Shown in pieces: positions 17,131 through 25,438 of a DNA stretch of 64,000 nucleotides (within the stretch, counting starts at the first letter, position 1; every line of letters starts with the position of its first letter). This DNA is from Streptococcus sp. 596553 (GTDB lineage: Bacteria; Bacillota; Bacilli; Lactobacillales; Streptococcaceae). The notes below the pieces were generated by a model. The model saw only the letters and a list, made by a program, of their open reading frames with translations, searched no databases and was not told the origin of the DNA. Position numbers and translations under genes: made by a program. Location of the stretch: assembly GCF_900411395.1 (NCBI RefSeq), contig NZ_OXCQ01000003.1:148365-212364 (forward strand), in the 5' to 3' direction.

Positions 17131-18090
17131 ATGATTCTAAGACATCCGGGCATCAGCCCAACCAATGATTTGGTTGCTAAGAAAATCTTTAGCAACCCAG
17201 AAATCACTTGTCAATTTATTCGCGATATGCTGGACTTGCCAGCCAAAAATGTAACTATTTTGGAGGGGAGCAATATTCACGTCTTGCCTTCTTTGCCCTA
17301 TTCAGCACAAGATTTCTATACCAGTATAGACGTTTTAGCTGAACTAGATAATGGAACCCAAGTTATCATTGAGATTCAAGTACATCATCAGAATTTTTTC
17401 ATCAATCGTTTATGGGCTTATCTGTGCAGTCAGGTCAATCAAAATCTTGAAAAAATTCGTCAGCGAGAAGGTGATACACACCAGAGTTACAAGCATATTG
17501 CACCTGTTTACGCAATCGCTATTGTAGATAGTAATTACTTCTCAGATGATTTGGCTTTTCATAGCTTTAGCATGCGAGAGGACACTACAGGTGAGGTTTT
17601 AACCATTACCAATAATGGACAAGAAAACCATCTAGTCAAGATGGCATTCTTGGAATTAAAAAAATATAGAGAAACCAGCAAAGACAAGGTTCGCAAGCCG
17701 TGGTTGGAGTTTTTCGGCAACAAGCCCTTTACCCAAGAACCAGAGCGAGCCATCAGCCAAGCAGACCAACTGCTAGATTACAAGAGCTGGTCCGAGGAGG
17801 ACAGGAAAATGTTTAGTCAACTACGTATGCGAGAAGAACAAGCCTTGTTAGCACAGGACTATGCCTTGGAAACAGCTAGGGAAGAAGGTATTGAACAGGG
17901 GTTGGAACGCGGTCGTGCAGAGGGGATTGAACAAGGCATCGAAAAAGGTTTAGAACAAGGACTTGAACGTGGAAAACTTTTTGCCTTCCTAGATATGGTC
18001 CGTCAAGGTCTTCTGACTTCCGAGGTTGCCAGCCAGCAATTAGGCATGACTGTCGCTGAGTTTGAGGCGTTATTGGCAAGACATGAGTAA
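17131..18090 (+). CDS. Rpn family PD-(D/E)XK nuclease (copy D)
   Basis: 319-residue Rpn family protein, same N-terminal nuclease region as copies A, C and E (VLPSLPYSAQDF variant; SIDVLAEL and IEIQVHH carry the acidic and ExQ residues). Eight xxxG tetrapeptides (REEG, IEQG, LERG, RAEG, IEQG, IEKG, LEQG, LERG), then KLFAFLDMVRQ and MTVAEFEALLARHE. Start MILRHPG with SD AAGGAGG. On the plus strand, forming an inverted pair with copy C around the two LPXTG genes. A terminator follows, then copy E with its own promoter. Same family inference: DNA nuclease, possible phage-defence toxin. Confidence 0.9.
   Translation: MILRHPGISPTNDLVAKKIFSNPEITCQFIRDMLDLPAKNVTILEGSNIHVLPSLPYSAQDFYTSIDVLAELDNGTQVIIEIQVHHQNFFINRLWAYLCSQVNQNLEKIRQREGDTHQSYKHIAPVYAIAIVDSNYFSDDLAFHSFSMREDTTGEVLTITNNGQENHLVKMAFLELKKYRETSKDKVRKPWLEFFGNKPFTQEPERAISQADQLLDYKSWSEEDRKMFSQLRMREEQALLAQDYALETAREEGIEQGLERGRAEGIEQGIEKGLEQGLERGKLFAFLDMVRQGLLTSEVASQQLGMTVAEFEALLARHE
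17809..18090 (+). CDS. Predicted internal RpnS product of copy D
   Basis: 93 codons from ATG at 17809 (MFSQLRM), SD GAGGAGG with 8-nt spacing; eight xxxG units. Inference as for copy A. Confidence 0.55.
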   Translation: MFSQLRMREEQALLAQDYALETAREEGIEQGLERGRAEGIEQGIEKGLEQGLERGKLFAFLDMVRQGLLTSEVASQQLGMTVAEFEALLARHE

Positions 18091-18125
18091 GAAATCTGTA
18101 AATATTACACTATACAAAAACAACT

Positions 18126-18171
18126 AAAAAGGATAGCTAAATTTCTTGATGTAAAGAGTTTGGCTATCTTT
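18126..18171 (+). terminator. Terminator after rpn copy D
   Basis: AAAGGATAGC-loop-GGCTATCTTTTTT. Confidence 0.75.
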
Positions 18172-18206
18172 TTTGTTAGGAAAGTTTGAACTTTTCACTT
18201 TCTTTT

Positions 18207-18265
18207 CCGAATAAATAGATAGAAGCATCGAATCTAGTAAATTAGATTAAAAAATGTGCTATAAT
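18207..18265 (+). promoter_or_regulatory. rpn copy E promoter with palindromic element
   Basis: CCGAATAAATAGATAGAAGC block, inverted repeat AATCTA-GTAAAT-TAGATT (18231-18248), extended -10 TGCTATAAT ending at 18265, with the SD AAAGGAG starting 2 nt later. Confidence 0.65.
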
Positions 18266-18280
18266 GAAAGGAGAAGAAAT

Positions 18281-19243
18281 ATGACTGTACGTCATCCGGG
18301 CATCAGCCCAACCAATGACCTGGTTGCTAAGAAAATTTTCAGCAATCCAGAAATCACTTGTCAATTTATCCGCGATATGCTGGACTTGCCAGCAAAAAAT
18401 GTAACCATTTTGGAGGGAAGCAATATTCACGTCTTGCCTTCTTTACCCTACTCGGCACAGGATTTCTATACCAGTATAGATGTTTTGGCGGAGTTGGACA
18501 ACGGCACTCAAGTTATCATTGAGATTCAGGTTCACCATCAGAATTTTTTCATCAATCGCCTATGGGCTTATCTGTGCAGTCAAGTCAATCAAAATCTTGA
18601 AAAAATTCGTCAACGTGAAGGTGATACCCACCAGAGTTACAAGCACATCGCACCAGTTTACGCAATCGCAATTGTAGATAGCAACTACTTCTCGGACGAT
18701 TTGGCTTTTCACAGCTTTAGTATGCGAGAAGATACGACAGGTGAGGTTTTAACTATCACCAATAACGGACAAGAAAACCATCTGGTTAAGATGGCGTTCT
18801 TGGAATTAAAAAAATATAGAGAAACCAGCAAAGACGAGGTTCGCAAGCCGTGGTTGGAGTTTTTCGGGAACAAGCCCTTTACCCAAGAACCCGAGCGAGC
18901 CATCAGTCAGGCAGACCAACTGCTGGACTACAAGAGCTGGTCCGAGGAGGACAGGAAAATGTTTAGTCAACTACGTATGCGAGAAGAACAAGCCTTGTTA
19001 GCACAGGACTATGCCTTGGAACAAGCGGAGGAAAAGGGCTTAGAACGTGGTCGCGCAGAGGGCATTGAAAAAGGGCGAGAAGAAGGTCTTGAACAGGGAC
19101 TGGAGCAAGGGAAAGTTGAAGGAAGTTTGTCCATGCTACTAAATTTAGTCCGTCAAGGTCTTCTGACTTCTGAGGTAGCCAGCCAGCAATTGGGAATGAC
19201 TGTCTCTGAGTTTGAGGCGCTATTGAAAGATTATCATCATTAA
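18281..19243 (+). CDS. Rpn family PD-(D/E)XK nuclease (copy E)
   Basis: 320-residue Rpn family protein in direct tandem with copy D. N-terminal nuclease residues as in the others. Seven xxxG tetrapeptides (EEKG, LERG, RAEG, IEKG, REEG, LEQG, LEQG), then the KVEGSLSMLLNLVRQ tail type and KDYHH. The combination EQAEEKG before the repeats and KVEGSLS after them is not found in A, C or D. Start MTVRHPG with SD AAAGGAG. A long hairpin follows the stop. Same family inference as for the other copies. Confidence 0.9.
   Translation: MTVRHPGISPTNDLVAKKIFSNPEITCQFIRDMLDLPAKNVTILEGSNIHVLPSLPYSAQDFYTSIDVLAELDNGTQVIIEIQVHHQNFFINRLWAYLCSQVNQNLEKIRQREGDTHQSYKHIAPVYAIAIVDSNYFSDDLAFHSFSMREDTTGEVLTITNNGQENHLVKMAFLELKKYRETSKDEVRKPWLEFFGNKPFTQEPERAISQADQLLDYKSWSEEDRKMFSQLRMREEQALLAQDYALEQAEEKGLERGRAEGIEKGREEGLEQGLEQGKVEGSLSMLLNLVRQGLLTSEVASQQLGMTVSEFEALLKDYHH
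18959..19243 (+). CDS. Predicted internal RpnS product of copy E
   Basis: 94 codons from ATG at 18959 with SD GAGGAGG and 8-nt spacing; seven xxxG units, KVEGSLS tail type. Inference as for copy A. Confidence 0.55.
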   Translation: MFSQLRMREEQALLAQDYALEQAEEKGLERGRAEGIEKGREEGLEQGLEQGKVEGSLSMLLNLVRQGLLTSEVASQQLGMTVSEFEALLKDYHH

Positions 19244-19257
19244 AAGATGCTGGGTAA

Positions 19258-19319
19258 AAGTCTTCTCATAATAAAACGTTTGGTATCAATGTTTTATTAT
19301 GAGAAGACTTACTTTTTTT
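19258..19319 (+). terminator. Long perfect hairpin after rpn copy E
   Basis: 20-bp perfect stem (19258-19277 and 19291-19310), 13-nt loop, then ACTTTTTTTA. The stem and loop (CATAATAAAACG, GGTATCAA) resemble the hairpin repeats at 5.8 and 9.7 kb, so the terminator may derive from such an element. Confidence 0.8.
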
Positions 19320-19409
19320 ACTGAAATTCAATTTTTTCTAGCCTCAACATCGTATAAACCCCAAATTCAATCTAACCTGGTTTGAAGATATTTTCGAAGC
19401 AGATAAGGT

Positions 19410-19438
19410 TTTACTAAAACTAAAAAAAATGATATAAT
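19410..19438 (+). promoter_or_regulatory. pgm: pgm promoter
   Basis: TTTACT, 17-nt spacer, TATAAT, about 40 nt before the ATG. Confidence 0.6.
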
Positions 19439-19477
19439 CAAACTGATTAAATGTTTTAAAAATAAAGGAGAATTTGA

Positions 19478-21196
19478 ATGTCTTACCAAGAAAATTACCA
19501 GAAATGGGTTGATTTTGCGGAGCTTCCTGACTATCTTCGTCAAGATTTGGAAAATATGGATGAAAAAACTAAGGAAGATGCCTTCTATACAAATCTTGAA
19601 TTTGGTACTGCAGGTATGCGTGGCTTGATTGGTGCTGGTACAAACCGCATCAACATCTATGTTGTTCGCCAAGCTACTGAGGGATTAGCTCGTTTGATTG
19701 AGTCAAAAGGTGGAAACGAAAAAGAACGCGGTGTAGCAATCGCCTACGATAGCCGTCACTTCTCACCTGAGTTTGCCTTTGAATCTGCGGCAGTTCTTGC
19801 TAAACACGGTATCAAATCTTACGTATTTGAAAGCCTTCGTCCAACTCCAGAACTATCATTTGCGGTTCGTCATCTCAACTGTTTCGCAGGTATCATGGTC
19901 ACAGCCAGCCACAACCCTGCTCCATTTAACGGATACAAGGTTTACGGTGAAGACGGTGGACAAATGCCTCCACACGATGCGGACGCTTTGACTACTTATA
20001 TCCGTGCAATCGAAAACCCATTTGCAGTTGAAGTTGCTGATGTGGAAGCTGAAAAAGCTTCTGGCTTGATTGAAGTTATCGGCGAAGCTGTTGACGTAGA
20101 ATACCTCAAAGAAGTCAAAGATGTGAACATCAACCCAGCCTTGATTGAAGAATTCGGTAAAGACATGAAGATTGTCTACACACCACTTCATGGTACTGGT
20201 GAAATGTTGGCTCGTCGTGCTCTTGCCCAAGCAGGATTTGACTCTGTTCAAGTCGTTGAAGCGCAAGCAACTGCTGATCCTGACTTCTCAACTGTAAAAT
20301 CTCCAAACCCAGAAAGCCAAGCAGCCTTTGCCCTTGCTGAAGAACTTGGTCGTCAAGTTGGTGCAGATGTTCTTGTGGCAACTGACCCAGACGCTGACCG
20401 TGTTGGTGTGGAAGTTCTTCAAAAAGATGGTAGCTACCTCAACCTTTCAGGTAACCAAATCGGCGCTATCATGGCTAAATACATCTTGGAAGCCCACAAA
20501 AACGCTGGAACTCTTCCTGAAAATGCAGCCCTTTGCAAATCGATTGTATCAACTGACTTGGTAACGAAAATTGCTGAAAGCTACGGCGCAACTATGTTCA
20601 ACGTTTTGACAGGTTTCAAATTTATCGCTGAGAAAATCCAAGAATTCGAAGAAAAACACAATCACACTTACATGATGGGATTTGAAGAAAGCTTCGGTTA
20701 CTTGATTAAACCATTCGTACGTGATAAAGATGCTATCCAAGCCGTTCTTGTCGTTGCTGAACTTGCTGCCTACTACCGTTCACGCGGTTTGACACTTGCT
20801 GACGGTATCGAAGAAATCTACAAAGAGTACGGTTACTACGCAGAAAAAACTATCTCTGTTACCCTTTCAGGTGTGGATGGTGCTGAACAAATCAAAGCAA
20901 TTATGGCTAAATTCCGCAACAATGCTCCAAAAGAATGGAATGCAACAGCTATCACTGTCGTAGAAGACTTCAAAGCTCAAACAGCTACTGCTGCTGACGG
21001 TACTGTTACAAACTTGACAACTCCTCCAAGTGATGTGTTGAAATACACACTTGCTGACGGTTCATGGATTGCCGTTCGCCCTTCAGGGACAGAACCAAAA
21101 ATCAAGTTCTACATTGCAGTTGTAGGGGAAACAAACGAAGAATCACAAGCCAAGATTGCTAATATCGAAGCAGAAATCAATGCTTTTGTAAAATAA
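19478..21196 (+). CDS. pgm: Phosphoglucomutase / phosphohexomutase
   Basis: 572-residue alpha-D-phosphohexomutase, converting glucose-6-P and glucose-1-P for capsule, teichoic acid and glycolipid precursors. Active-site serine S144 in TASHNPAPFNGYK, metal-binding loop DPDADRVGV near residue 306, sugar-binding GFEESFGY, and phosphate-binding RPSGTEPKIKF in the C-terminal domain. Length equals that of the pneumococcal enzyme. SD AAAGGAG 7 nt before the ATG, promoter just upstream, terminator right after. Single cistron. Codon use is that of a well-expressed gene. Confidence 0.96.
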   Translation: MSYQENYQKWVDFAELPDYLRQDLENMDEKTKEDAFYTNLEFGTAGMRGLIGAGTNRINIYVVRQATEGLARLIESKGGNEKERGVAIAYDSRHFSPEFAFESAAVLAKHGIKSYVFESLRPTPELSFAVRHLNCFAGIMVTASHNPAPFNGYKVYGEDGGQMPPHDADALTTYIRAIENPFAVEVADVEAEKASGLIEVIGEAVDVEYLKEVKDVNINPALIEEFGKDMKIVYTPLHGTGEMLARRALAQAGFDSVQVVEAQATADPDFSTVKSPNPESQAAFALAEELGRQVGADVLVATDPDADRVGVEVLQKDGSYLNLSGNQIGAIMAKYILEAHKNAGTLPENAALCKSIVSTDLVTKIAESYGATMFNVLTGFKFIAEKIQEFEEKHNHTYMMGFEESFGYLIKPFVRDKDAIQAVLVVAELAAYYRSRGLTLADGIEEIYKEYGYYAEKTISVTLSGVDGAEQIKAIMAKFRNNAPKEWNATAITVVEDFKAQTATAADGTVTNLTTPPSDVLKYTLADGSWIAVRPSGTEPKIKFYIAVVGETNEESQAKIANIEAEINAFVK

Positions 21197-21204
21197 AGTC
21201 CTAT

Positions 21205-21238
21205 AAAAGATGAGACTAACCAATCTCATCTTTTTTTC
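21205..21238 (+). terminator. pgm: pgm terminator
   Basis: AAAGATGAGA-loop-TCTCATCTTTTTTT. Confidence 0.85.
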
Positions 21239-21307
21239 GTATCAAATCTAAGCAATTTTAGAAACTTTATGGCATACTAGACTTATCAATGAAAGCGAGG
21301 TAATCTC

Positions 21308-21655
21308 ATGGAACAATTTTTAGATAATATCAAAGACCTTGAAGTCACTACAGTTGCGCGTGCGCAAGAAGCTCTTGATAAAAAAGAAACTGCAACCTTC
21401 TTTATCGGTCGCAAAACTTGCCCTTACTGCCGTAAATTTGCAGGTACATTGTCAGGTGTCGTAGCTGAAACCAAAGCTCACATCTACTTCATCAACAGTG
21501 AAGAACCAAGCCAACTCAATGAGTTACAAGCATTCCGCTCACGCTATGGAATCCCAACTGTACCAGGCTTTGTTCACGTTGCAGATGGACAAATCAACGT
21601 CCGTTGCGACTCTTCAATGTCAGCACAAGAAATCAAAGATTTCGCAGGATTGTAA
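21308..21655 (+). CDS. bta: Thioredoxin-like bacteriocin transport accessory protein
   Basis: 115-residue thioredoxin-fold protein with the redox motif CPYC in RKTCPYCRKF (about residues 38-41) and the cis-proline strand GIPTVPGF. No signal peptide, so cytosolic. It resembles the streptococcal Bta family, named for a role in bacteriocin disulfide handling or export. No bacteriocin gene lies beside it, so its function may be general thiol redox. SD GAGG ahead of the ATG at 21308. Confidence 0.85.
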   Translation: MEQFLDNIKDLEVTTVARAQEALDKKETATFFIGRKTCPYCRKFAGTLSGVVAETKAHIYFINSEEPSQLNELQAFRSRYGIPTVPGFVHVADGQINVRCDSSMSAQEIKDFAGL

Positions 21656-21683
21656 AAAATCAGCTAACAAGTCTTAAAATCAC

Positions 21684-21733
21684 AAAAACGCATAATATAA
21701 GGTGCCAGAAAACCTTGATATTATGCGTTTTGT
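21684..21733 (+). terminator. Hairpin after bta
   Basis: AAAACGCATAATAT / ATATTATGCGTTTT with an AAGGT/ACCTT inner stem, followed by TGTTGTT. Functions as bta terminator; its arms match the AAAACGCATAGT hairpin repeat family. Confidence 0.7.
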
Positions 21734-21756
21734 TGTTCCTAAAACAGTTGCATCAG

Positions 21757-21850
21757 CATTTCATTACAGAACATTTTAATTTTGTAAGTCAAATCAATTT
21801 TTAACAATGGTTTAGAAATCACAATGGGCTATTCCATATTCAATTATGCA
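21757..21850 (+). repeat. RUP-like element, copy 4 (degenerate)
   Basis: CATTTCATTACAGAACATTTTAATTTTG..., core AAATCAATTTTTAACAATGGTTTAGAA, ending CTATTCCATATTCAATTATG. Matches the other RUP-like copies; ends degraded. Confidence 0.45.
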
Positions 21851-21883
21851 AATTCAATCGCTATTATCGTTTTCCTAGATTAC

Positions 21884-21915
21884 AAAAAACTGCGTTTTGC
21901 TAATCAAAACGCAGT
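21884..21915 (-). terminator. Terminator of amino-acid ABC operon
   Basis: Minus strand ACTGCGTTTTG-loop-CAAAACGCAGTTTTTT, directly after the binding-protein gene. Confidence 0.85.
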
Positions 21916-21933
21916 CTCAGCCACTATTTTATC

Positions 21934-22773
21934 TTACTGTCCTTCTTTTACTTCTTTGGTTGCTACATCTTCTCCAAACCATTTTTGGCTGATTTCTTGG
22001 AACTTGCCTTCTTGGTAAAGTTGAACAAAGGCTTGATTTAAAGCTTGCAGCAATCTCTTGTCTGCTGGTCTAACTCCGACTGCAAAAGATTCACTTTCAA
22101 ATCCTGCTGAAAAGACATTGTAGTCATTTAATATACCTTCAGACTGGAGATAGTAATTAGCATACACTCGGTCAATTAACAGAGCATCAATCCGGTCATT
22201 TTTCAAATCAATCAAGGCCTCATTAAAACTCTGGTACTGATTAGCCTTCTGGTCTTTGACACGATTTTTCAGTAAATCTGGCTGGGCTTCAAACTCTAAA
22301 TAACCAGAGGAACCGGCTTGGGCTCCCAAAATCTTATCCTTCATATCCTCTACTGAATGAATTTTCTGGCTTTTCTTCGCAACCAGAACTTGCTGATTTT
22401 CCATATATGGAATGCTAAAGGCAACCTTCTCTCGGCGTTCATCAGTGGCAGAATAGCCATTCCAGATGGCATCTATAGTTCCATTTTGCAGTTCCGTCTC
22501 CTTCATATCCCAGTCAATTGGCTGAAATTCCACCTTAAAACCTAATTTTTCAGAAACTGCTTGTGCTAAGTCAATATCAAAGCCCGTATATTGGCCATTC
22601 TTTTCTTCAAAACCCATGGGTACAAAGGTATTGTCAAAACCAATGGTTATACTGCCTTGCTCTTGATACTTATTCCAGTTATCTTGCTTTGGATCGCTCG
22701 CCTTCTGAGTACAAGCTGTTAAAAAGAGAGTCAGGAGAGAAACCAATACTAAAACAACTTTCTTATTAGTCAT
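21934..22773 (-). CDS. Amino-acid ABC transporter substrate-binding lipoprotein
   Basis: 279-residue family 3 solute-binding protein. Lipoprotein signal with lipobox LTAC (Cys21), then the family 3 fold: TIGFDNTFVPMGFEEKNGQY, GFDIDLAQAVSEKLG, DAIWNGYSAT. Anchored on the outer membrane face, it delivers a polar or sulfur amino acid (possibly cystine or glutamine class; not decidable) to the permease. Third gene of an operon permease, ATPase, binding protein, 9 nt after the ATPase. SD AGGAGG. A terminator follows. Confidence 0.92.
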   Translation of the reverse strand: MTNKKVVLVLVSLLTLFLTACTQKASDPKQDNWNKYQEQGSITIGFDNTFVPMGFEEKNGQYTGFDIDLAQAVSEKLGFKVEFQPIDWDMKETELQNGTIDAIWNGYSATDERREKVAFSIPYMENQQVLVAKKSQKIHSVEDMKDKILGAQAGSSGYLEFEAQPDLLKNRVKDQKANQYQSFNEALIDLKNDRIDALLIDRVYANYYLQSEGILNDYNVFSAGFESESFAVGVRPADKRLLQALNQAFVQLYQEGKFQEISQKWFGEDVATKEVKEGQ

Positions 22774-22782
22774 CTACACCTC

Positions 22783-23412
22783 CTACTTAGGCTCAACCTT
22801 AAGAATCTGATCTGCAATATTTTCCGCGAACTGCAAATCATGGGTAACCACAATCTGTGTCATCCCAAGTTCCCTATTTTGCAAGATTAGTTTTTCCACT
22901 TCCAAGCGCAATTCTGGATCTAGGGCAGAAGTTGGTTCATCGTATCCTATGATTTCTGGGTCAATCATCATAGCACGTGCCAAGGCCACCCGCTGCTTTT
23001 GCCCACCTGATAGTGAGAATGGATAGGCATCTGCATGTCCTGCCAGTCCTAATTGTTCCAAAAGACCACGCGCCTTCTTCTCAGCCTCCTCCTGCTTCAT
23101 TCCCATGGTCTTCACAGGCGATAAAGTCAAATTGTCCAGAACTGATAAATGAGGGAACAGTTGAAAATCTTGGAATACAAATCCCAGTAGGTTTCGCTTC
23201 TGCAATTCATCCAGCTCTAAAGGTTGTCCATTATAAAAGATTTGCCCAGAATCAATGGTTTCAAGACCCGCAAGCATACGTAAGAGAGTTGTCTTACCTC
23301 CACCGGAAGGCCCAACGATAGCCAGGATTTGCTTTTCAGGAATACTTAGACTGAAATTAGACAGGATTTGTTTGTCTCCAAATTTCTTATTGATATTTCG
23401 TAATTCTAACAT
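22783..23412 (-). CDS. Amino-acid ABC transporter ATP-binding protein
   Basis: 209-residue ABC ATPase: Walker A GPSGGGKTT, Q-loop FVFQDFQLFPH, signature LSGGQKQRVALARA, Walker B with IIGYDEPTSALDP, switch VVTHD. The Walker B stretch has IIGYDEP where most relatives have VLLFDEP; the catalytic D and E are intact. Somewhat shorter than the usual 240-250 residues at the C-terminal end. Powers the importer formed with the permease upstream and the lipoprotein downstream. Confidence 0.93.
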   Translation of the reverse strand: MLELRNINKKFGDKQILSNFSLSIPEKQILAIVGPSGGGKTTLLRMLAGLETIDSGQIFYNGQPLELDELQKRNLLGFVFQDFQLFPHLSVLDNLTLSPVKTMGMKQEEAEKKARGLLEQLGLAGHADAYPFSLSGGQKQRVALARAMMIDPEIIGYDEPTSALDPELRLEVEKLILQNRELGMTQIVVTHDLQFAENIADQILKVEPK

Positions 23413-23421
23413 GGCAGCCTC

Positions 23422-24063
23422 CTATCTATAATAACTATACTTCTTCTCAACTTTTTTGGAAATAATTGTCACAATCCCAATCAAAATCAAGTAAATGGCT
23501 CCTGCCAAGAACATAGGAACCAGACTAGCATCACGATTGGCAGCTGTTCGACTAGCCAAGATAAGATCAGAAATTCCGAGAGCATAGACCAGAGAAGTAT
23601 CCTTGACCAAACTCATAACTTCGTTAAAGACACTAGGAAGCACGATCTTGATCACTTGGGGCAAGATAATATAGCGCACTGTGTCAAAAGGGCTAAACTT
23701 CAAGACCTTGGCAGCCTCATACTGTCCTCTTGGAATAGTGTCAATTCCTCCACGGAAAATTTCTGCAAAGTAAGCTGCATAGTTGAGAACAAAGGCAATA
23801 ATAGCAGCAGGAAGGCGATCTAAACGAATCCCAATACTTGGGAGCACATAATAAATAAAAATCAGTTGCAAGAGTAAGGGGGTTCCCCGCATAACCCAGA
23901 TGTAAATGTTAATCAGATAATGGAGGGGCTTCCAATGGACTTGCAAGGCAAAGGCAATCAGAACGCCCAAAGGAATCGAAAATAGCAAGACCAGTGCAAA
24001 GACCTGTACAGTCGTGCTCGCACCATTCAGTAAACTCGGTAATATCTCAAATAAATAAGACAT
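23422..24063 (-). CDS. Amino-acid ABC transporter permease
   Basis: 213-residue HisM/GlnP-type permease, with membrane helices across its length and the EAA cytoplasmic loop (GQYEAAKVLKFSPFDT). Start MSYLFEIL chosen for SD AGGAGG 7 nt upstream; the longer frame lies in the promoter region. First gene of the operon, 9 nt before the ATPase gene. Confidence 0.92.
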   Translation of the reverse strand: MSYLFEILPSLLNGASTTVQVFALVLLFSIPLGVLIAFALQVHWKPLHYLINIYIWVMRGTPLLLQLIFIYYVLPSIGIRLDRLPAAIIAFVLNYAAYFAEIFRGGIDTIPRGQYEAAKVLKFSPFDTVRYIILPQVIKIVLPSVFNEVMSLVKDTSLVYALGISDLILASRTAANRDASLVPMFLAGAIYLILIGIVTIISKKVEKKYSYYR

Positions 24064-24091
24064 ACTGCACCTCCTAAAAGTAATTGTTCCT

Positions 24092-24120
24092 ATTATAGCA
24101 TGAATAAACAAAATAACCAA
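24092..24120 (-). promoter_or_regulatory. Promoter of amino-acid ABC operon
   Basis: Minus strand TTGGTT, 17-nt spacer, TATAAT with TGC extension (TGCTATAAT). Confidence 0.7.
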
Positions 24121-24154
24121 CCATTTTTGCAAAAAAATTCTATCATATACAAAT

Positions 24155-24190
24155 AAAAACCGTAGCTATCAAAAGAGATAAACTACAGTT
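24155..24190 (-). terminator. Terminator after TPR gene
   Basis: Minus strand ACTGTAG-loop-CTACGGTTTTTA. Confidence 0.65.
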
Positions 24191-24208
24191 CTATATGTTT
24201 AAACATTC

Positions 24209-25438
24209 TTACAATCTCTCAAACAGTTCTTGCATTTGCACATCATCTGGAACCAGTTTTAAGTAAGCGTGAGCATGGACTTTGGCTTCTTCAAAATAGC
24301 CTAATTCACGCAAGAGATAGATATAGTGTTCCAGAAACTCTGGATTGTCCTTCAAATCTCCTACTAACTCTTGGTAATGCTCATAGGCAGTATCCAAATC
24401 GTCCATTTCTTGATAAGAACGAGCAATCATCCACTTGGTCAAGAGATTTTCTGGCTCCTCGCTCTGTAAGTTTAGAATATCCTCATAACGCTCCTGCTCC
24501 AGATAAATAGTTGCTATACGGAGTAAGATTTCTTCCGTATCCTCAGCATCTTCTTTTGCAGTAAGGAGGTAGTTTTCTGCACCACTGGCATCATGTAATT
24601 CATAAGAGAATTGTGAAGCAGCTAGCAAGAGGCGAGTTTCAAAGGGATTTTTCTCTAAGCCTTGCTTAGCGATACGCAGAGCTTCTTGAACTTGGTGTTC
24701 CTTATGCAAGGCCTGACTATAGCCATACTCATAGCCTTCAAAGTCAGGAGAAATAGTATCGATCTGCTTAAAGTAGAGGACGGCTTTTTGGTATTCTTCT
24801 TGATCAAAGTAAAGACTGGCCAGCTCAAAAGCTGTTAGGTCATCGTATTCTAACTCCAGAGCTTTTTCTAAAAACTCAGTAGCCGTTTCAAATTTCCCTA
24901 ACTGGGCATAGGCAAAGCCAATTCGTTGATAGGTGGAAATGCCTGTTTGCTCATAAATCGAGCGATTATCTAACTGAGCGTAGCCTTGAATAGCCTCTTG
25001 ATAATTTTCCAACTCACTATCCAACTCTGCCAAGCCCAATATCAAGAGAGGATCATCTGAATAACTCAAAGCCTCCAGCAATTTTTCACGCGCCACATCT
25101 GTCAAACCTTCCATCTGGTAAAGATCTGCCTTCAAAGCCAAAGCCGAAACATACCAGTCACTGTCAGCTTGGATTTCCTCAAGATAAGCAAAGGCTTCTT
25201 CGATTTGACCATCCTCGCTAGCAATAGCTGCTAGATTAAGATGAACCTCTGGAAAGTCCTCTACGATTTTCAGATAAATTTCCTTGGCCTGAGGATAAAA
25301 ACCAATCCCTTCAAGATAAGTAGCTAACTCATACAAAAGGTCACTTGAATCATTTTCTAAAGCTTCGGCGAAATAATGCTCTGCCTTGGCTAAATCTTGT
25401 TCCTCCAAAGCCTGTAACATCTGTTGACTATTGTTCAC
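24209..25438 (-). CDS. Tetratricopeptide repeat protein
   Basis: 409-residue cytosolic protein made almost entirely of TPR helices, e.g. YELATYLEGIGFYPQAKEIY, RIGFAYAQLGKFETATEFL, ELASLYFDQEEYQKAVLYF, YLLRELGYFEEAKVHAHAYL. Very acidic. TPRs are protein-binding scaffolds; the partner is unknown. The gene overlaps the end of the AI-2E-type transporter gene by 11 nt, so the two are translationally coupled, and a terminator follows. The same pairing is common in streptococci. Confidence 0.9.
   Translation of the reverse strand: MNNSQQMLQALEEQDLAKAEHYFAEALENDSSDLLYELATYLEGIGFYPQAKEIYLKIVEDFPEVHLNLAAIASEDGQIEEAFAYLEEIQADSDWYVSALALKADLYQMEGLTDVAREKLLEALSYSDDPLLILGLAELDSELENYQEAIQGYAQLDNRSIYEQTGISTYQRIGFAYAQLGKFETATEFLEKALELEYDDLTAFELASLYFDQEEYQKAVLYFKQIDTISPDFEGYEYGYSQALHKEHQVQEALRIAKQGLEKNPFETRLLLAASQFSYELHDASGAENYLLTAKEDAEDTEEILLRIATIYLEQERYEDILNLQSEEPENLLTKWMIARSYQEMDDLDTAYEHYQELVGDLKDNPEFLEHYIYLLRELGYFEEAKVHAHAYLKLVPDDVQMQELFERL

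Noticed and set aside
19355..19400. BOX remnant before pgm
   Set aside because: Only a short match (CCTGGTTTGAAGATATTTTCGA) to boxA; too little to call an element.
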